Source: Paenibacillus faecis (lineage in GTDB: Bacteria > Bacillota > Bacilli > Paenibacillales > Paenibacillaceae). From it: a DNA stretch of 64,000 nt. The notes beneath the pieces were generated by a model that saw only the letters and a list, made by a program, of their open reading frames with translations, did no database searches and was not told the DNA's origin. A program made the position numbers and the translations under genes. Position 1 is the first letter of the stretch, and each line of letters opens with the position of its first letter. Below are positions 23,610 through 32,293 of this stretch, piece after piece. The stretch is taken from positions 372,001-436,000 of the forward strand of contig NZ_VSDO01000003.1 of assembly GCF_008084145.1 (NCBI RefSeq), read 5' to 3'.

Positions 23610-25057
23610 TACTCCTTCTCCAGATAGCGGTGAATCCGTTTAAAATCGGCCGGGGTCAGCTCATGCAGCCGCTTGCCGTCCTTGAGCTCACGGCCAAGGA
23701 TAATGCCGATGGTTTCTCCGGCCAGCGCCGTGGTAGGGATAATACGCGCACTGCCGTAGGCTTTGATCGCGGCACCGACATTTTTGCCCGCCACCAGCAC
23801 ATTGTCATAGTTCTTCAACTCGAAAGAGCGCAGCGGGATGCCGTACCGGTCGGGCTTTCCGTAACCGATCCCTTTTTTGACGATCCGCGTGGCCTGCAAA
23901 TCGACGGGATAGCCGCCGATCGTCACATTGTCCCAAAACATCCGGCCGGACATGAGATCCGGATAATCCAGCACGTATTCCGTCTCATACCGGTTGTAGT
24001 CTCGAATGTACAAATATTCCGGGTATCCGTTCAGCTTTGCTTTGGCAAAGCCGGGAATATGTTTGCGCAAATACTCCAAAATATAAGGGGCCTCCGCCTT
24101 TCCTTTCGCCACAGCGGCCGCAACGGACTTCGGGTTGGCCGGATCCACATCGTAGATCAGCAAACTGTTGATGATAACCTCGCCGTCCTGCTGATAGGTC
24201 GCATTGAGACCGCGCAGCATCAGTTGGCTGTCCCGGGGCTTATAGTTATAAGTCAAATTGCTGAATCCGGTGGCAAAATCCCAGTCGACATAGGTGTTGG
24301 AGCCGTATTTTTCACGGACATGGGTCAGCGGGTAATCGTCTAGAACGGCCTGGTGCAGCGCCTTCCAATCGATATTTTTAAACTTCAGCATATACGTCGC
24401 CGCCATGTAATCGGGTTTCTTGCCTTTATACAGGCTTTCCATGCCCGGAATCCGCCTGCCGTTCAGTTTTCCGGTCAATGCATTGAAATCCGTGTTCTCG
24501 ACAAAATACTCCGCTTGCACCGTGTACTTCGACCCCTCTGTTGTCCGGTATGTCAGCGACTTCAGCGACTTCAACGACCTCCCCGGCTTTCCTTCCTCCC
24601 GCGGCGAGGTTTCCACCGCTTCGATCGCAATCCCGCTCTTAAGGGGAATCCCCCGGAGCAGCCGGTTGAAGTAGCGTTCAAAGGCGGCCGGCTTGCGGAC
24701 CAATCCCGCTTTATAGCCGTCGTACAAGGTCTTCAATTCGCCTTGCACCAAGCTCCGCTTCTTGTTGTCGTTAGGCTCGTCCAGAACGAGCATCTGGCCT
24801 TGGATCAACTCTCCGCCCGGCTTGCTGCGCGGGTCTAAAATCAGCACGTTTAATCCGAGATCATGGGCGGATTTGGCCAGCAGCACCCCTTCGATCTCAC
24901 TGCCGACCACTACGACGTCGTAACGGGTGCAGCCGACCCCGCAAGAGTCGGCCCGTTTCGGGGCCGCGGCTCCCGACGGACTGTAAACATGTAACATCAA
25001 AGCGGCGGTTAGGAGGGCAAGACAATAACGAAAAAACTTACTGCGGCGGTTTATCAT
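23588..25057 (-). CDS. Exported FAD-dependent oxidoreductase
   Basis: About 489 residues. ATG at 25055-25057 (MINRRSKFFRY) gives a Sec signal peptide (hydrophobic core about 12-22, Ala-rich cleavage around 28-32); a GTG three codons earlier is closer to GAGGAG and is an alternative. The mature N-terminus SCGVGCTRYDVVVVGSEIEGVLLAKSAHDLGLNVLILDPRSKPGGE is a Rossmann FAD site with a G-S-E-x-E-G variant loop, and the C-terminal VLVAGKNVGAAIKAYGSARI resembles the FAD_oxidored (PF12831) closing motif. The substrate is unknown. It is convergent with, and overlaps, the MocR-type gene. Confidence 0.8.
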   Translation of the reverse strand: MINRRSKFFRYCLALLTAALMLHVYSPSGAAAPKRADSCGVGCTRYDVVVVGSEIEGVLLAKSAHDLGLNVLILDPRSKPGGELIQGQMLVLDEPNDNKKRSLVQGELKTLYDGYKAGLVRKPAAFERYFNRLLRGIPLKSGIAIEAVETSPREEGKPGRSLKSLKSLTYRTTEGSKYTVQAEYFVENTDFNALTGKLNGRRIPGMESLYKGKKPDYMAATYMLKFKNIDWKALHQAVLDDYPLTHVREKYGSNTYVDWDFATGFSNLTYNYKPRDSQLMLRGLNATYQQDGEVIINSLLIYDVDPANPKSVAAAVAKGKAEAPYILEYLRKHIPGFAKAKLNGYPEYLYIRDYNRYETEYVLDYPDLMSGRMFWDNVTIGGYPVDLQATRIVKKGIGYGKPDRYGIPLRSFELKNYDNVLVAGKNVGAAIKAYGSARIIPTTALAGETIGIILGRELKDGKRLHELTPADFKRIHRYLEKEYHIRLAR

Positions 25058-25321
25058 AGACGACACGTTCTCCTCGCATAGGTAATATGAGGCTATTGTA
25101 CCTCCGGTCAGACCGGAGCATCCAGTATCTAACGGCTTTTTTTAGGAAACCCTATCCCCGCAAAGGCAGTAGATCCCACGAATTTCGCAGATCCTTACCC
25201 CTGTGTTCTAACCTATCGCCACCCTTTCCCCGGGTTCGACATCATTCCCGGATGGATGTTCATTTGTTATTATCTAATCTATAATTTAGGAATAACAAGT
25301 AAATAAGAAGGGGGTTTGAGC

Positions 25322-26674
25322 ATGAGCTTCCAACGCGATTTTGTCTGGGGGGCGGCCACGGCGGCCTACCAAATCGAAGGAGCGGCCCGGGAGGACGGAA
25401 AAGGATTATCCGTATGGGATATGTGCTCCGCGATTCCCGGTTTTGTCAAAAGCGGGCATACCGGGGAGATAGCCTGCGATCACTACCATCGTTATAAAGA
25501 AGACGTTCGGATCATGAAGGAACTCGGGTTAAAAGCTTATCGCATGTCCATCTCGTGGCCGCGGGTATTGCCGGAAGGGACGGGCCGCATCAACGACAAA
25601 GGGCTGGAATTCTATGATCGTTTGGTTGACGAGCTATTGGAGAACGGCATCGCTCCCTATGTGACTCTATTTCATTGGGACTATCCTCATGAGCTGTTTA
25701 AAAAAGGCGGATGGCTTCACCCGGACAGCTCCGACTGGTTTGCCGAGTATACGCGGACGGTCGCCGAGCGCTTGTCCGACCGGGTCAAGCACTGGTTCAC
25801 GCAAAACGAACCGCAGTGCTACCTGGGACTCGGCCATTTTACAGGCACCCATGCCCCGGGCCTGAAGCTCGGGCCCGCCGAATGGCTGCAGGCGGTGCAC
25901 AACTCGCTTCTTGCGCACGGCAAGGCGGTTCAGGCGCTGCGGCAGACCTCCAAGCAGCCTTGCGAAATCGCTTATGCCCCGGTCGGTATCACCTCGTACC
26001 CCGTCACGCCGACGCCGGAGAATATCGAGGCGGCCCGGGAGCGGACGTTCGGTATTACGGAACCTACGTTTTGGATGAATACGTGGTATATGGATCCCGT
26101 TTTTTTCGGGAAGTATCCCGAGGACGGGTTACGTATGTTCGAGCCTTGGCTGCCGAAGTTCCAATCCGGCGATATGGACATCATCCGCCAGCCGCTTGAT
26201 TTTCTGGGTCTCAACATTTACCACGGCACCCCGGTGCAAAAAGGAGCGGACGGACAGCCCGAGGTCATCGGCAACGCGGCGGGCCATCCCGAAACCATGA
26301 CCCGCTGGACGGTGACCCCGGAATCCTTGTATTGGGGACCCAAGCTGTTCCACGAACGATACGGGCTTCCGATCATGATTACGGAGAACGGCCTGTCCAG
26401 CATGGATTGGGTCAGCCTGGACGGGAAGGTCCATGATACGCAGCGCATCGACTTCCTCCACCGTTACCTGCGGGAATACCGCAGGGCCGCCGCTGACGGC
26501 GTGCCGCTGAAGGGCTACTTCTGCTGGTCGCTCCTGGATAACTTCGAGTGGGCCGAGGGTTACCACGAGCGTTTCGGTCTCGTGCATGTCGATTATAGCG
26601 ACGGCAAACGAACCATCAAAGATTCCGGTTATTGGTATCGATCGGTGATCGAGAGCAATGGCGACGCGCTGTAA
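25322..26674 (+). CDS. bglA: GH1 beta-glucosidase
   Basis: 450 residues, the full length of family GH1. The N-terminal FVWGAATAAYQIEGA, the acid/base Glu in TQNEPQC (about residue 163), the nucleophile Glu in ITENGLSS (about residue 357), and the C-terminal WSLLDNFEWAEGYHERFGLVHVDY are all hallmark elements. ATG at 25322 follows AAGGGGG by nine bases; a TTG two codons earlier is less likely. It has no signal peptide, so it hydrolyses imported beta-glucosides in the cytoplasm. It stands alone, with about 250 AT-rich bases upstream that hold its promoter and a strong terminator downstream. Confidence 0.95.
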   Translation: MSFQRDFVWGAATAAYQIEGAAREDGKGLSVWDMCSAIPGFVKSGHTGEIACDHYHRYKEDVRIMKELGLKAYRMSISWPRVLPEGTGRINDKGLEFYDRLVDELLENGIAPYVTLFHWDYPHELFKKGGWLHPDSSDWFAEYTRTVAERLSDRVKHWFTQNEPQCYLGLGHFTGTHAPGLKLGPAEWLQAVHNSLLAHGKAVQALRQTSKQPCEIAYAPVGITSYPVTPTPENIEAARERTFGITEPTFWMNTWYMDPVFFGKYPEDGLRMFEPWLPKFQSGDMDIIRQPLDFLGLNIYHGTPVQKGADGQPEVIGNAAGHPETMTRWTVTPESLYWGPKLFHERYGLPIMITENGLSSMDWVSLDGKVHDTQRIDFLHRYLREYRRAAADGVPLKGYFCWSLLDNFEWAEGYHERFGLVHVDYSDGKRTIKDSGYWYRSVIESNGDAL

Positions 26675-26680
26675 GTTTGA

Positions 26681-26724
26681 AAGAGCCTCCGACTCACCTT
26701 GGGGTGGGCTGAGGCTCTTTTTTG
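26681..26724 (+). terminator. Intrinsic terminator after the beta-glucosidase
   Basis: AAGAGCCTC (26681-26689) pairs with GAGGCTCTT (26711-26719), followed by TTTTT. Confidence 0.9.
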
Positions 26725-26841
26725 CAGGGCAAGCGGTTACATTTGAATTTTGAGGACAACGGGCGAAATTAACCCTTGATCTTATGCGATTTAAACCTAA
26801 TAATTAGTAGCTGTATAAGTTGAATGTTAGTTGAGTCATCG

Positions 26842-26900
26842 GCGCTGCATTAAAACTGACACGGGTGCTGCATTAAAACTGAAATAGGTGCTGCTATCCG
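26842..26900. repeat. Short 22-bp-period direct repeat
   Basis: GCTGCATTAAAACTGA occurs twice, 22 bases apart (about 26844 and 26866), and a third, shortened copy (GGTGCTGC) starts near 26887. It lies at the left edge of the ~1.08 kb gene-free region 26675-27755. Confidence 0.6.
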
Positions 26901-26921
26901 CAGTCTCAGCTGCCGCCCGTT

Positions 26922-27145
26922 ATAATAGCGGCGTTTTGGGCCGTTATTTTGGGCCAATTTGCGTTTTCGGGAAAAATAACGGCCCAAAAGGGCTTTATCG
27001 GGCCTTATTGCTCTGGTGCGAGTCCAAAAATCAGGTTTTGGCCCGCTTTTCCCTAAAATAAGGCCTCAAAAGACCGCTATTTCTCACCGAAGGGACGAAT
27101 TCGACAAAATCACGCCTCAAATGGCCCCTATCCACCCGCCCGGCT
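26922..27145. repeat. Intergenic repeat family A, copy 2
   Basis: Starts TTATAATAGCGG, with the inverted pair GGGCCGTTATTTT / AAAATAACGGCCC, then CTAAAATAAGGCCTCAAAAG, ACCGCTATTTC and TTCGACAAAATCACGCC. The order of blocks matches copy 1 near 18.0 kb, with substitutions. It lies inside the ~1 kb region with no supportable gene between the GH1 and MFS genes. Confidence 0.75.
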
Positions 27146-27191
27146 TCAAAGGGAGGCGATTACGGCCATTAGACCCTTCGGGTTAATGCAA

Positions 27192-27352
27192 CGCTAGTGG
27201 TCAAAGAGGCCCTTATTGGCCTTGTACCGACCCAAAATCAGGGTTTCGACCGCTTTTTCCCAAAAATAAGAGCCTAAAAAGCCGCTATTCGGTTCCGATA
27301 AGCCAAATTCGACAAAATCACACCGGAAAAGACCCTTATTTATTTCCCACCG
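27192..27352. repeat. Intergenic repeat family A, copy 3
   Basis: Shares CCAAAAATAAGAGCCTAAAA (27259-27278), GCCGCTATTCGGTTC and ACCCTTATT with copy 1 almost exactly, in the same order, and also GTACCGACCCAAAATCAGGG. It follows copy 2 on the same strand, making a degenerate tandem pair. Confidence 0.8.
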
Positions 27353-27389
27353 CTGTCAAAGGGTATCGGCTACGTCGGAGTCTACATCA

Positions 27390-27590
27390 TTAACTGGAAA
27401 ATATCCTGTTAATTTACCGCTCTTGGCTTTTCCATCAGAATTAGCTGGAAAAGTTCCAGCTAATTCGCGGACCTATTGCCGAAATACACAATTTCGGGCG
27501 AATTAACGGGAGGTTCTCCAGCTAATTCGCCTCTACAGCCGCATATGTACCAAATTAACGGGAGGTTTTCCCTTTAATTCAAACCAAACA
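27390..27590. repeat. Intergenic repeat family B, copy 1 (AATTAACGGGA / AATTAGCTGGA hairpins)
   Basis: A run of short inverted motifs such as AATTAGCTGGAA...TTCCAGCTAATT and repeated AATTAACGGGAGGTT stretches. The same vocabulary makes up the larger repeats at 56.5-57.1 kb. No gene is supported between 27353 and the MFS start. Confidence 0.65.
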
Positions 27591-27755
27591 TCTAGTTGTA
27601 GATCAAGAGCGTGAAAAGAACGCTTCACGCCGCTGTCTAATATGCAAATCCATAGTTCAACCTATATAATTCGACAAAATCACGCTGCATCGGGGCCTTG
27701 ATCCTGAACGGCCTACAATATTGGGAAGACCCGCTCTTCAGAAAGGTTGTACAAC

Positions 27756-28973
27756 ATGAATTCTACATCCACACCCGCTCTTAGCGAAACTAAGGCTGCG
27801 GCCTCCACAAAAAAAGAACCGTTTCCCGTCGCGCTTCTGTCGCTGACGGTCGGTTCGTTCGCCATCGGCATGACCGAATTCGTCATCATGGGCTTGCTTC
27901 CGAATGTGGCGGCTGATCTGCATGTCAGCATCTCCACCGCCGGGCAGCTGATCACGGCTTACGCCATGGGCGTAGCGATCGGCGCCCCCATTCTGACGCT
28001 GCTCACCCAACGTATCCCGCAAAAAGGATTGCTCTGCCTGCTGATGATATTGTTCATCTTGGGCAACGGCATCTCCGTATTTGCTCCGAATTATACGGTT
28101 CTCATGGCGGCGCGCATTCTGACCGCGCTGACCCACGGCACGTTCTTCGGCGTCGGGGCCGTCATCGCCGCCGGCCTCGTCCGGCCAGAGAAGCGCGCCG
28201 GCGCCGTCTCGATCATGATGGCCGGCCTGACCATAGCCAACATCGTCGGCGTCCCGCTCGGCACCTTCGTCGGCCAGCAGATGGGCTGGCGTGCCTCCTT
28301 CGGCGCCATCGCGATCATGGGCGTCATCGCCTTGGCCGGCATACTGCTGTTCGTGCCGCGGCTGCGCCAGGAAGCGCCCAGCGGGATGGCCCAGCAGATT
28401 CGCTCGCTCCTGCGCCCGAAACTGCTGCTGTTCCTGCTGATCGCGGCGCTCGGCAACACGAGTCTGTTCGCCGTCTTTACTTACATCGCCCCGCTGCTTC
28501 AGGATATTACCGGCTTCGCCGAGCACAGCGTGACCTGGATTCTCGTGATCTTCGGCTTCGGCGTGACGATCGGCAATATCCTCGGTGGACGCCTGGCGGA
28601 CTGGAAGCTGATGCCGTCACTGCTCGGGCTTTATCTGATGGTAGCCGTTCTTCTCGGCGTCTTCACCTTCACGATTCAAAGCCCGGTTCTGGCGGTCATC
28701 ACGATCTTCTTCTGGGGCGTCGCTTCGTTCGGCGTCATGCCCGGCCTTCAGGTGCGCATCATGAGCCTGGCCCAGGCGGCGCCCGCCCTCGCCTCCACCT
28801 CCAGCCACTCGGCCGGCAACCTGGGGAACGCCGCCGGCGCCTTTATCGGCGGGCTGGCCATTACCCACCTGGGCCTGACGTCGCTGCCGTGGATCGGCTC
28901 GCTGCTCGTCAGCCTCGCGTTGATTCTTGGCGCGATCAGCTATGGCGCCGAGCGTAAACAGGGCGCGGCGTAG
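27756..28973 (+). CDS. MFS efflux transporter, AraJ/YdhP-like
   Basis: 405 residues, twelve membrane spans in two halves. The N-terminal SLTVGSFAIGMTEFVIMGLLPNVAADLHVSISTAGQLITAYAMGVAIGAP and the GAVSIMMAGLTIANIVGVPLGTFVGQQMGWRASFGA segment are characteristic of the AraJ/YdhP drug:H+ antiporter branch. ATG at 27756 follows AGAAAGG by about nine bases; an in-frame TTG at 27747 is within the ribosome site. It is preceded by the ~1 kb repeat region and followed by its own terminator, so it is monocistronic. Substrate unknown. Confidence 0.9.
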   Translation: MNSTSTPALSETKAAASTKKEPFPVALLSLTVGSFAIGMTEFVIMGLLPNVAADLHVSISTAGQLITAYAMGVAIGAPILTLLTQRIPQKGLLCLLMILFILGNGISVFAPNYTVLMAARILTALTHGTFFGVGAVIAAGLVRPEKRAGAVSIMMAGLTIANIVGVPLGTFVGQQMGWRASFGAIAIMGVIALAGILLFVPRLRQEAPSGMAQQIRSLLRPKLLLFLLIAALGNTSLFAVFTYIAPLLQDITGFAEHSVTWILVIFGFGVTIGNILGGRLADWKLMPSLLGLYLMVAVLLGVFTFTIQSPVLAVITIFFWGVASFGVMPGLQVRIMSLAQAAPALASTSSHSAGNLGNAAGAFIGGLAITHLGLTSLPWIGSLLVSLALILGAISYGAERKQGAA

Positions 28974-29007
28974 GCCGGTCGGTCCGGTTTCGCCCCTAGG
29001 TAATAGG

Positions 29008-29037
29008 AAAAAGCCTGCAAATTTGCAGGCTTTTTTC
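29008..29037 (+). terminator. Intrinsic terminator after the AraJ-like gene, built from a family C motif
   Basis: AAAAAGCCTGCAAA and TTTGCAGGCTTTTT form a near-perfect palindrome with T-runs on both sides. The core CTGCAAATTTGCAG matches repeat family C. Confidence 0.85.
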
Positions 29038-29148
29038 TATTGGCGCCTCGTAGGCGTCTCGGCATCGACATCGATGCGCAACCTCCCGGCGGCCGCCGGA
29101 TTATCGGCCCCACTGTGGAGACAGCGCCAACAACGGGTGTCCATCAAC

Positions 29149-29679
29149 TCATGCCGCCCCCAGCACGACCAGCAGGGCCGTCCCCGAGCCGAGGAAGCAA
29201 CCGGCCAGGCAGTCGGAGGGGTAGTGCACGCCCAGGTATATCCGCGACAGGCCGACGATCGACGCGAGCGGCAGCAGGATTTGCGCCAGACCCGGAGCCA
29301 CGAACAGAAAAGGAATCGCGACGGAGAACGCCGCCGTCGTGTGCCCCGACGGGAAGGAATAGTCCTTCAGCGGAAGAATGGCGATTTGGGCCTGCGCCAG
29401 GGCATTGTAGGGCCGGACGCGCTGAAACGTATTCTTGATCAGCACGGCGAGCAGATGGCTCACCGTCAAAGCGATCAAGCTTAGCCAGCCGGTTCGCCGC
29501 CATGGGCCTTCCGCAAACAGAATCACGGACAGGACGCAGCCAATGGTGAAGGCGGCGCTGCCCATGTGGGTGAATTTTTTGAGGAACCCATCCAGCCAGC
29601 GGTTTCGCAATCTGTGGTTGCACCACAGAAACAGCCGGTTGTCATATTCACGCATCCTAAGATAATAACGGTTTTTCAT
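29149..29679 (-). CDS. PAP2-family membrane phosphatase
   Basis: 176 residues from ATG at 29677-29679 (MKNRYYLRMREYD). The three phosphatase motifs are intact: K82-x6-R89-P90 (KNTFQRVRP), P110-S-G-H113 (PSGHT) and S145-R146-x5-H152-x3-D156 (SRIYLGVHYPSD). There are five to six membrane spans. It likely dephosphorylates an isoprenoid pyrophosphate (UPP recycling) or phosphatidate/phosphatidylglycerophosphate. It is last in a run of minus-strand genes with an MFS protein and an MGDG-synthase-like glycosyltransferase, hinting at envelope lipid metabolism. Confidence 0.9.
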   Translation of the reverse strand: MKNRYYLRMREYDNRLFLWCNHRLRNRWLDGFLKKFTHMGSAAFTIGCVLSVILFAEGPWRRTGWLSLIALTVSHLLAVLIKNTFQRVRPYNALAQAQIAILPLKDYSFPSGHTTAAFSVAIPFLFVAPGLAQILLPLASIVGLSRIYLGVHYPSDCLAGCFLGSGTALLVVLGAA

Positions 29680-29724
29680 GTCCCAACACTCCAAGCGGAA
29701 GCAAACTTTATAACAGGCGGGCGG

Positions 29725-30936
29725 CTAGTGCGGCTGTCCTGCCTTTTGTCCGGCGGTTTTGTATGAACTGACCGGCCGAATCCAGTAAAATATCATAATC
29801 GCAAACAGCAGGATGGCGCTGATGCCCACCGTCACCGTAGCGTCGAAGCTTTCCGCCATCCATCCCCCGAGCATCGGCCCGATGATAACGCCGATTCCTT
29901 CAATTCCGGAGAGAACGCCCCAGCCCGTCGCTTTTTGCTCGGCCGGGACGAAGTAGGACAGTATCGCGTTCCAGGCCGGCAGCACGGCGGCATAAGCGGC
30001 ACCGAGGCAGACCGCGAGGAGCATCGTGCTGAACATCTGCCGGGAGTAAATGAGCAAGCCCAGGCAGGCGGCCAAAGCCCCGAAGCCGACGATCAGCAGC
30101 CATTTGTGGCCCCACTTGTCGGCGAGACGGCCCATCGGAATCAGCAGGAGCACGGTCATCGCTCCGCCGGCCATCAGCACGATGGAATATCCCGAATAAT
30201 CCAGCGCAAGATATTCCGAAGCGAAGCTCGGCAGCACCGGCACCAGCAGTCCCGCGGCCATCGTCTGTACGATCATGCCGGGAACGAGCGGCTTCATTTG
30301 CGTAAGCTTGTTCTTCATCTCCCGCATCTGCTGCCTGAACGGAATCGCGGCAATTTGACTGGCGGACGGGAATTCGACCTTAATCACGGCCGCCAGCAGC
30401 CAGCCGGCACACCATAATCCGGCGAGCAGCCAGAACGACAGCTCATAACTCCGGTCGATCAAAAAGTTGACCGCGACCGGACCGAGCCCGAGAGATACCA
30501 GCCAGATCGTATAGACCGAACCCATTTGCGAGCCCCGGCTGTCCTCCTGAATTTGCGAAAGGCACAGCAGCCATACGGGAGATACCCCGATGCCGATCAA
30601 CCCGGCCCCGAGGATGATGGCCCAAGGGGCGCTCACGCCATAGGAGACGAGCAAACCGAGCAGGCCTAACAGCAGGAACAAATTCAAGATCAGCCGGGCC
30701 GGAAACCGGTCAAGCACGTATCCCGCCACGACCTTGATCAAGGTGTCGGCCAAATAATGCACCGAGATGGCGATTCCCACGGCGGCCAACGTAATATGCC
30801 GCTCTTTCGCAAAGGCGGGAAGAAAAGAAATCAGAAAAGCGCTGCGGGCCATTTCGGTCAAAAACAAAATGGCTGAACGATGCAGAAAAGAAGGAGAAAA
30901 TTGACTCCGCCATGCGGATTTTACTGAACGCTTCAT
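29725..30936 (-). CDS. MFS transporter
   Basis: 403 residues with twelve membrane spans; the conserved loop 2-3 basic pattern (YVLDRFPARLILNLFLLLG) and GRLADKWGHKWLLIVGFG in the second half mark MFS. AGGAGAG precedes ATG at 30934-30936. It starts 17 bases after the glycosyltransferase stop, which suggests cotranscription. In several Firmicutes an MFS gene follows a diacylglycerol glycosyltransferase, and in staphylococci LtaA beside YpfP flips the glycolipid anchor of lipoteichoic acid. That is a possible but unproven role here. Confidence 0.85.
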   Translation of the reverse strand: MKRSVKSAWRSQFSPSFLHRSAILFLTEMARSAFLISFLPAFAKERHITLAAVGIAISVHYLADTLIKVVAGYVLDRFPARLILNLFLLLGLLGLLVSYGVSAPWAIILGAGLIGIGVSPVWLLCLSQIQEDSRGSQMGSVYTIWLVSLGLGPVAVNFLIDRSYELSFWLLAGLWCAGWLLAAVIKVEFPSASQIAAIPFRQQMREMKNKLTQMKPLVPGMIVQTMAAGLLVPVLPSFASEYLALDYSGYSIVLMAGGAMTVLLLIPMGRLADKWGHKWLLIVGFGALAACLGLLIYSRQMFSTMLLAVCLGAAYAAVLPAWNAILSYFVPAEQKATGWGVLSGIEGIGVIIGPMLGGWMAESFDATVTVGISAILLFAIMIFYWIRPVSSYKTAGQKAGQPH

Positions 30937-30953
30937 AAATTCATTAGACTCTC

Positions 30954-32150
30954 CTATACTCCATATTTATCTGGTTCATCATCCTCGGCCAGCGGTCCGC
31001 CGATGCAAACAACCTGACGGCGGTACTCCTCTCCGGCTCTGACCGGCTGCTCCGCCACCGTACGCAGTACATCCTCTACAATCGTATCGGAGGCATGCCC
31101 TACGGCGAGAGCTTCGTATTGCCTGATCATCTCGTTTCTTTTTTCTTCGGAATCCAGAATTTCGCGGGCCCGCTCCACCAGTTCACCCACGCTCGAGGCG
31201 ACCGACGCCGCTCCCTTGCGCTCAAGATACCGGGCGTTCTCCAATTCCTGTCCGGAAAAAGGCCGGTAGACGACTATCGGCGTGCGAATTTGGATCGCCT
31301 CCGACAGCGTGATTCCTCCCGCTTTCGTAATCACACAGGAAGCCCGCCGCATCCGCTCGTGAATCTCCTCGACATACCCGAACAGGCGCAGCCGATCATT
31401 CCCGGCGAACCGGCGCTCCAGCCTCCGCTTCATCTTGTCGTTTCCGCCGCAGACGATGTCGACCCGTACGTTCTCCAGCGCCAGCAGCTTCGCGATCACC
31501 AACTGAATATTCGGGAGAGGGATGTAGGCTCCCATTAAAATGAGAATGGTACGGGGCCGGGGCTGTTCCGATTTTGGCGAAGCCGGCGTGCAAAACGGTT
31601 CGCGAACCGGAATGCCGGTCACCGTAATCGCATCGCGATCGGCTCCGCGCCGCACCATCTCCGTTTTCAAATCCTCCGTCGCTACGTAAAAACGGTCGGA
31701 GCGGGTAAGCAGCCAGCGGTTATGCAAACTGAAATCGGTGACAACCGTAAACCAGGGAACGTGGATGCCGTTCTTTTTCAAAGTCTCGGAAATCCCCCCG
31801 AAGGGAAACGTGCAGATGATGGCATCCGGCCGCAGCTCCTTCAGAATGGCGACGAATTTCTTTACGCCGAGCCACCCGCTCCATTTCGCAAACGCGCTGT
31901 TCGTCTTCGCATTCCGGGTGGCGTAATAACTCCAGCCGTAATAGTCCAGACCATACGACGAAAAATACGGGCTGCATAGGTACAAATAGCGGGAGATGGA
32001 GTTCATCCCGGGGTGCGCTTCCTGGTAAAGGTCCACGATGCTGATATTGCCGATCCCGCGCCGGTAAAAAGACTGCTGCAGTGTTCGGGACACCTGAATA
32101 TGGCCGTTCCCATATCCGGCGGTCAGGATGACGATCTTCAAATCTCTCAA
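30954..32150 (-). CDS. MGDG-synthase-type glycosyltransferase (UgtP/YpfP-like)
   Basis: 398 residues. The N-terminal MGDG_synth domain opens LKIVILTAGYGNGHIQVSRTL and contains DAIICTFPFGGISETLKKNG and TVVTDFSLHNRWL. The C-terminal GT28-like half has DIVCGGNDKMKRRLERRF and the nucleotide-sugar site VITKAGGITLSEAIQIRTPIVV. No ATG occurs before residue 49, so the TTG at 32148-32150 is the likely start. The family adds glucose or galactose to diacylglycerol, making glycolipid and lipoteichoic-acid anchors. It is followed directly by an MFS gene that may move the product. Confidence 0.85.
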   Translation of the reverse strand: MRDLKIVILTAGYGNGHIQVSRTLQQSFYRRGIGNISIVDLYQEAHPGMNSISRYLYLCSPYFSSYGLDYYGWSYYATRNAKTNSAFAKWSGWLGVKKFVAILKELRPDAIICTFPFGGISETLKKNGIHVPWFTVVTDFSLHNRWLLTRSDRFYVATEDLKTEMVRRGADRDAITVTGIPVREPFCTPASPKSEQPRPRTILILMGAYIPLPNIQLVIAKLLALENVRVDIVCGGNDKMKRRLERRFAGNDRLRLFGYVEEIHERMRRASCVITKAGGITLSEAIQIRTPIVVYRPFSGQELENARYLERKGAASVASSVGELVERAREILDSEEKRNEMIRQYEALAVGHASDTIVEDVLRTVAEQPVRAGEEYRRQVVCIGGPLAEDDEPDKYGV

Positions 32151-32293
32151 GACGAGCTACCTGCCTTTCCACCGATTTGACGTAACCTCCCGCTTCTTCC
32201 GTTCACTATCCGATAATTAGTATATAAAAGTTCAAGGTGAACGAAACCGGGCAGGCGTCGGGGAGTTTCCCCGACTATAGTCCAGAAAATGAC

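Noticed and set aside
27738-28526. 262-residue antisense frame across the AraJ-like gene
   Set aside because: It is rich in His, Arg, Gly and Gln as expected of a shadow frame, has no ribosome site, and the opposite strand encodes a clear MFS protein.
32257-32276. GTCGGGGA/TCCCCGAC hairpin after the MBL-fold gene as terminator
   Set aside because: Stable stem but no T-run on either strand; not supported as an intrinsic terminator.
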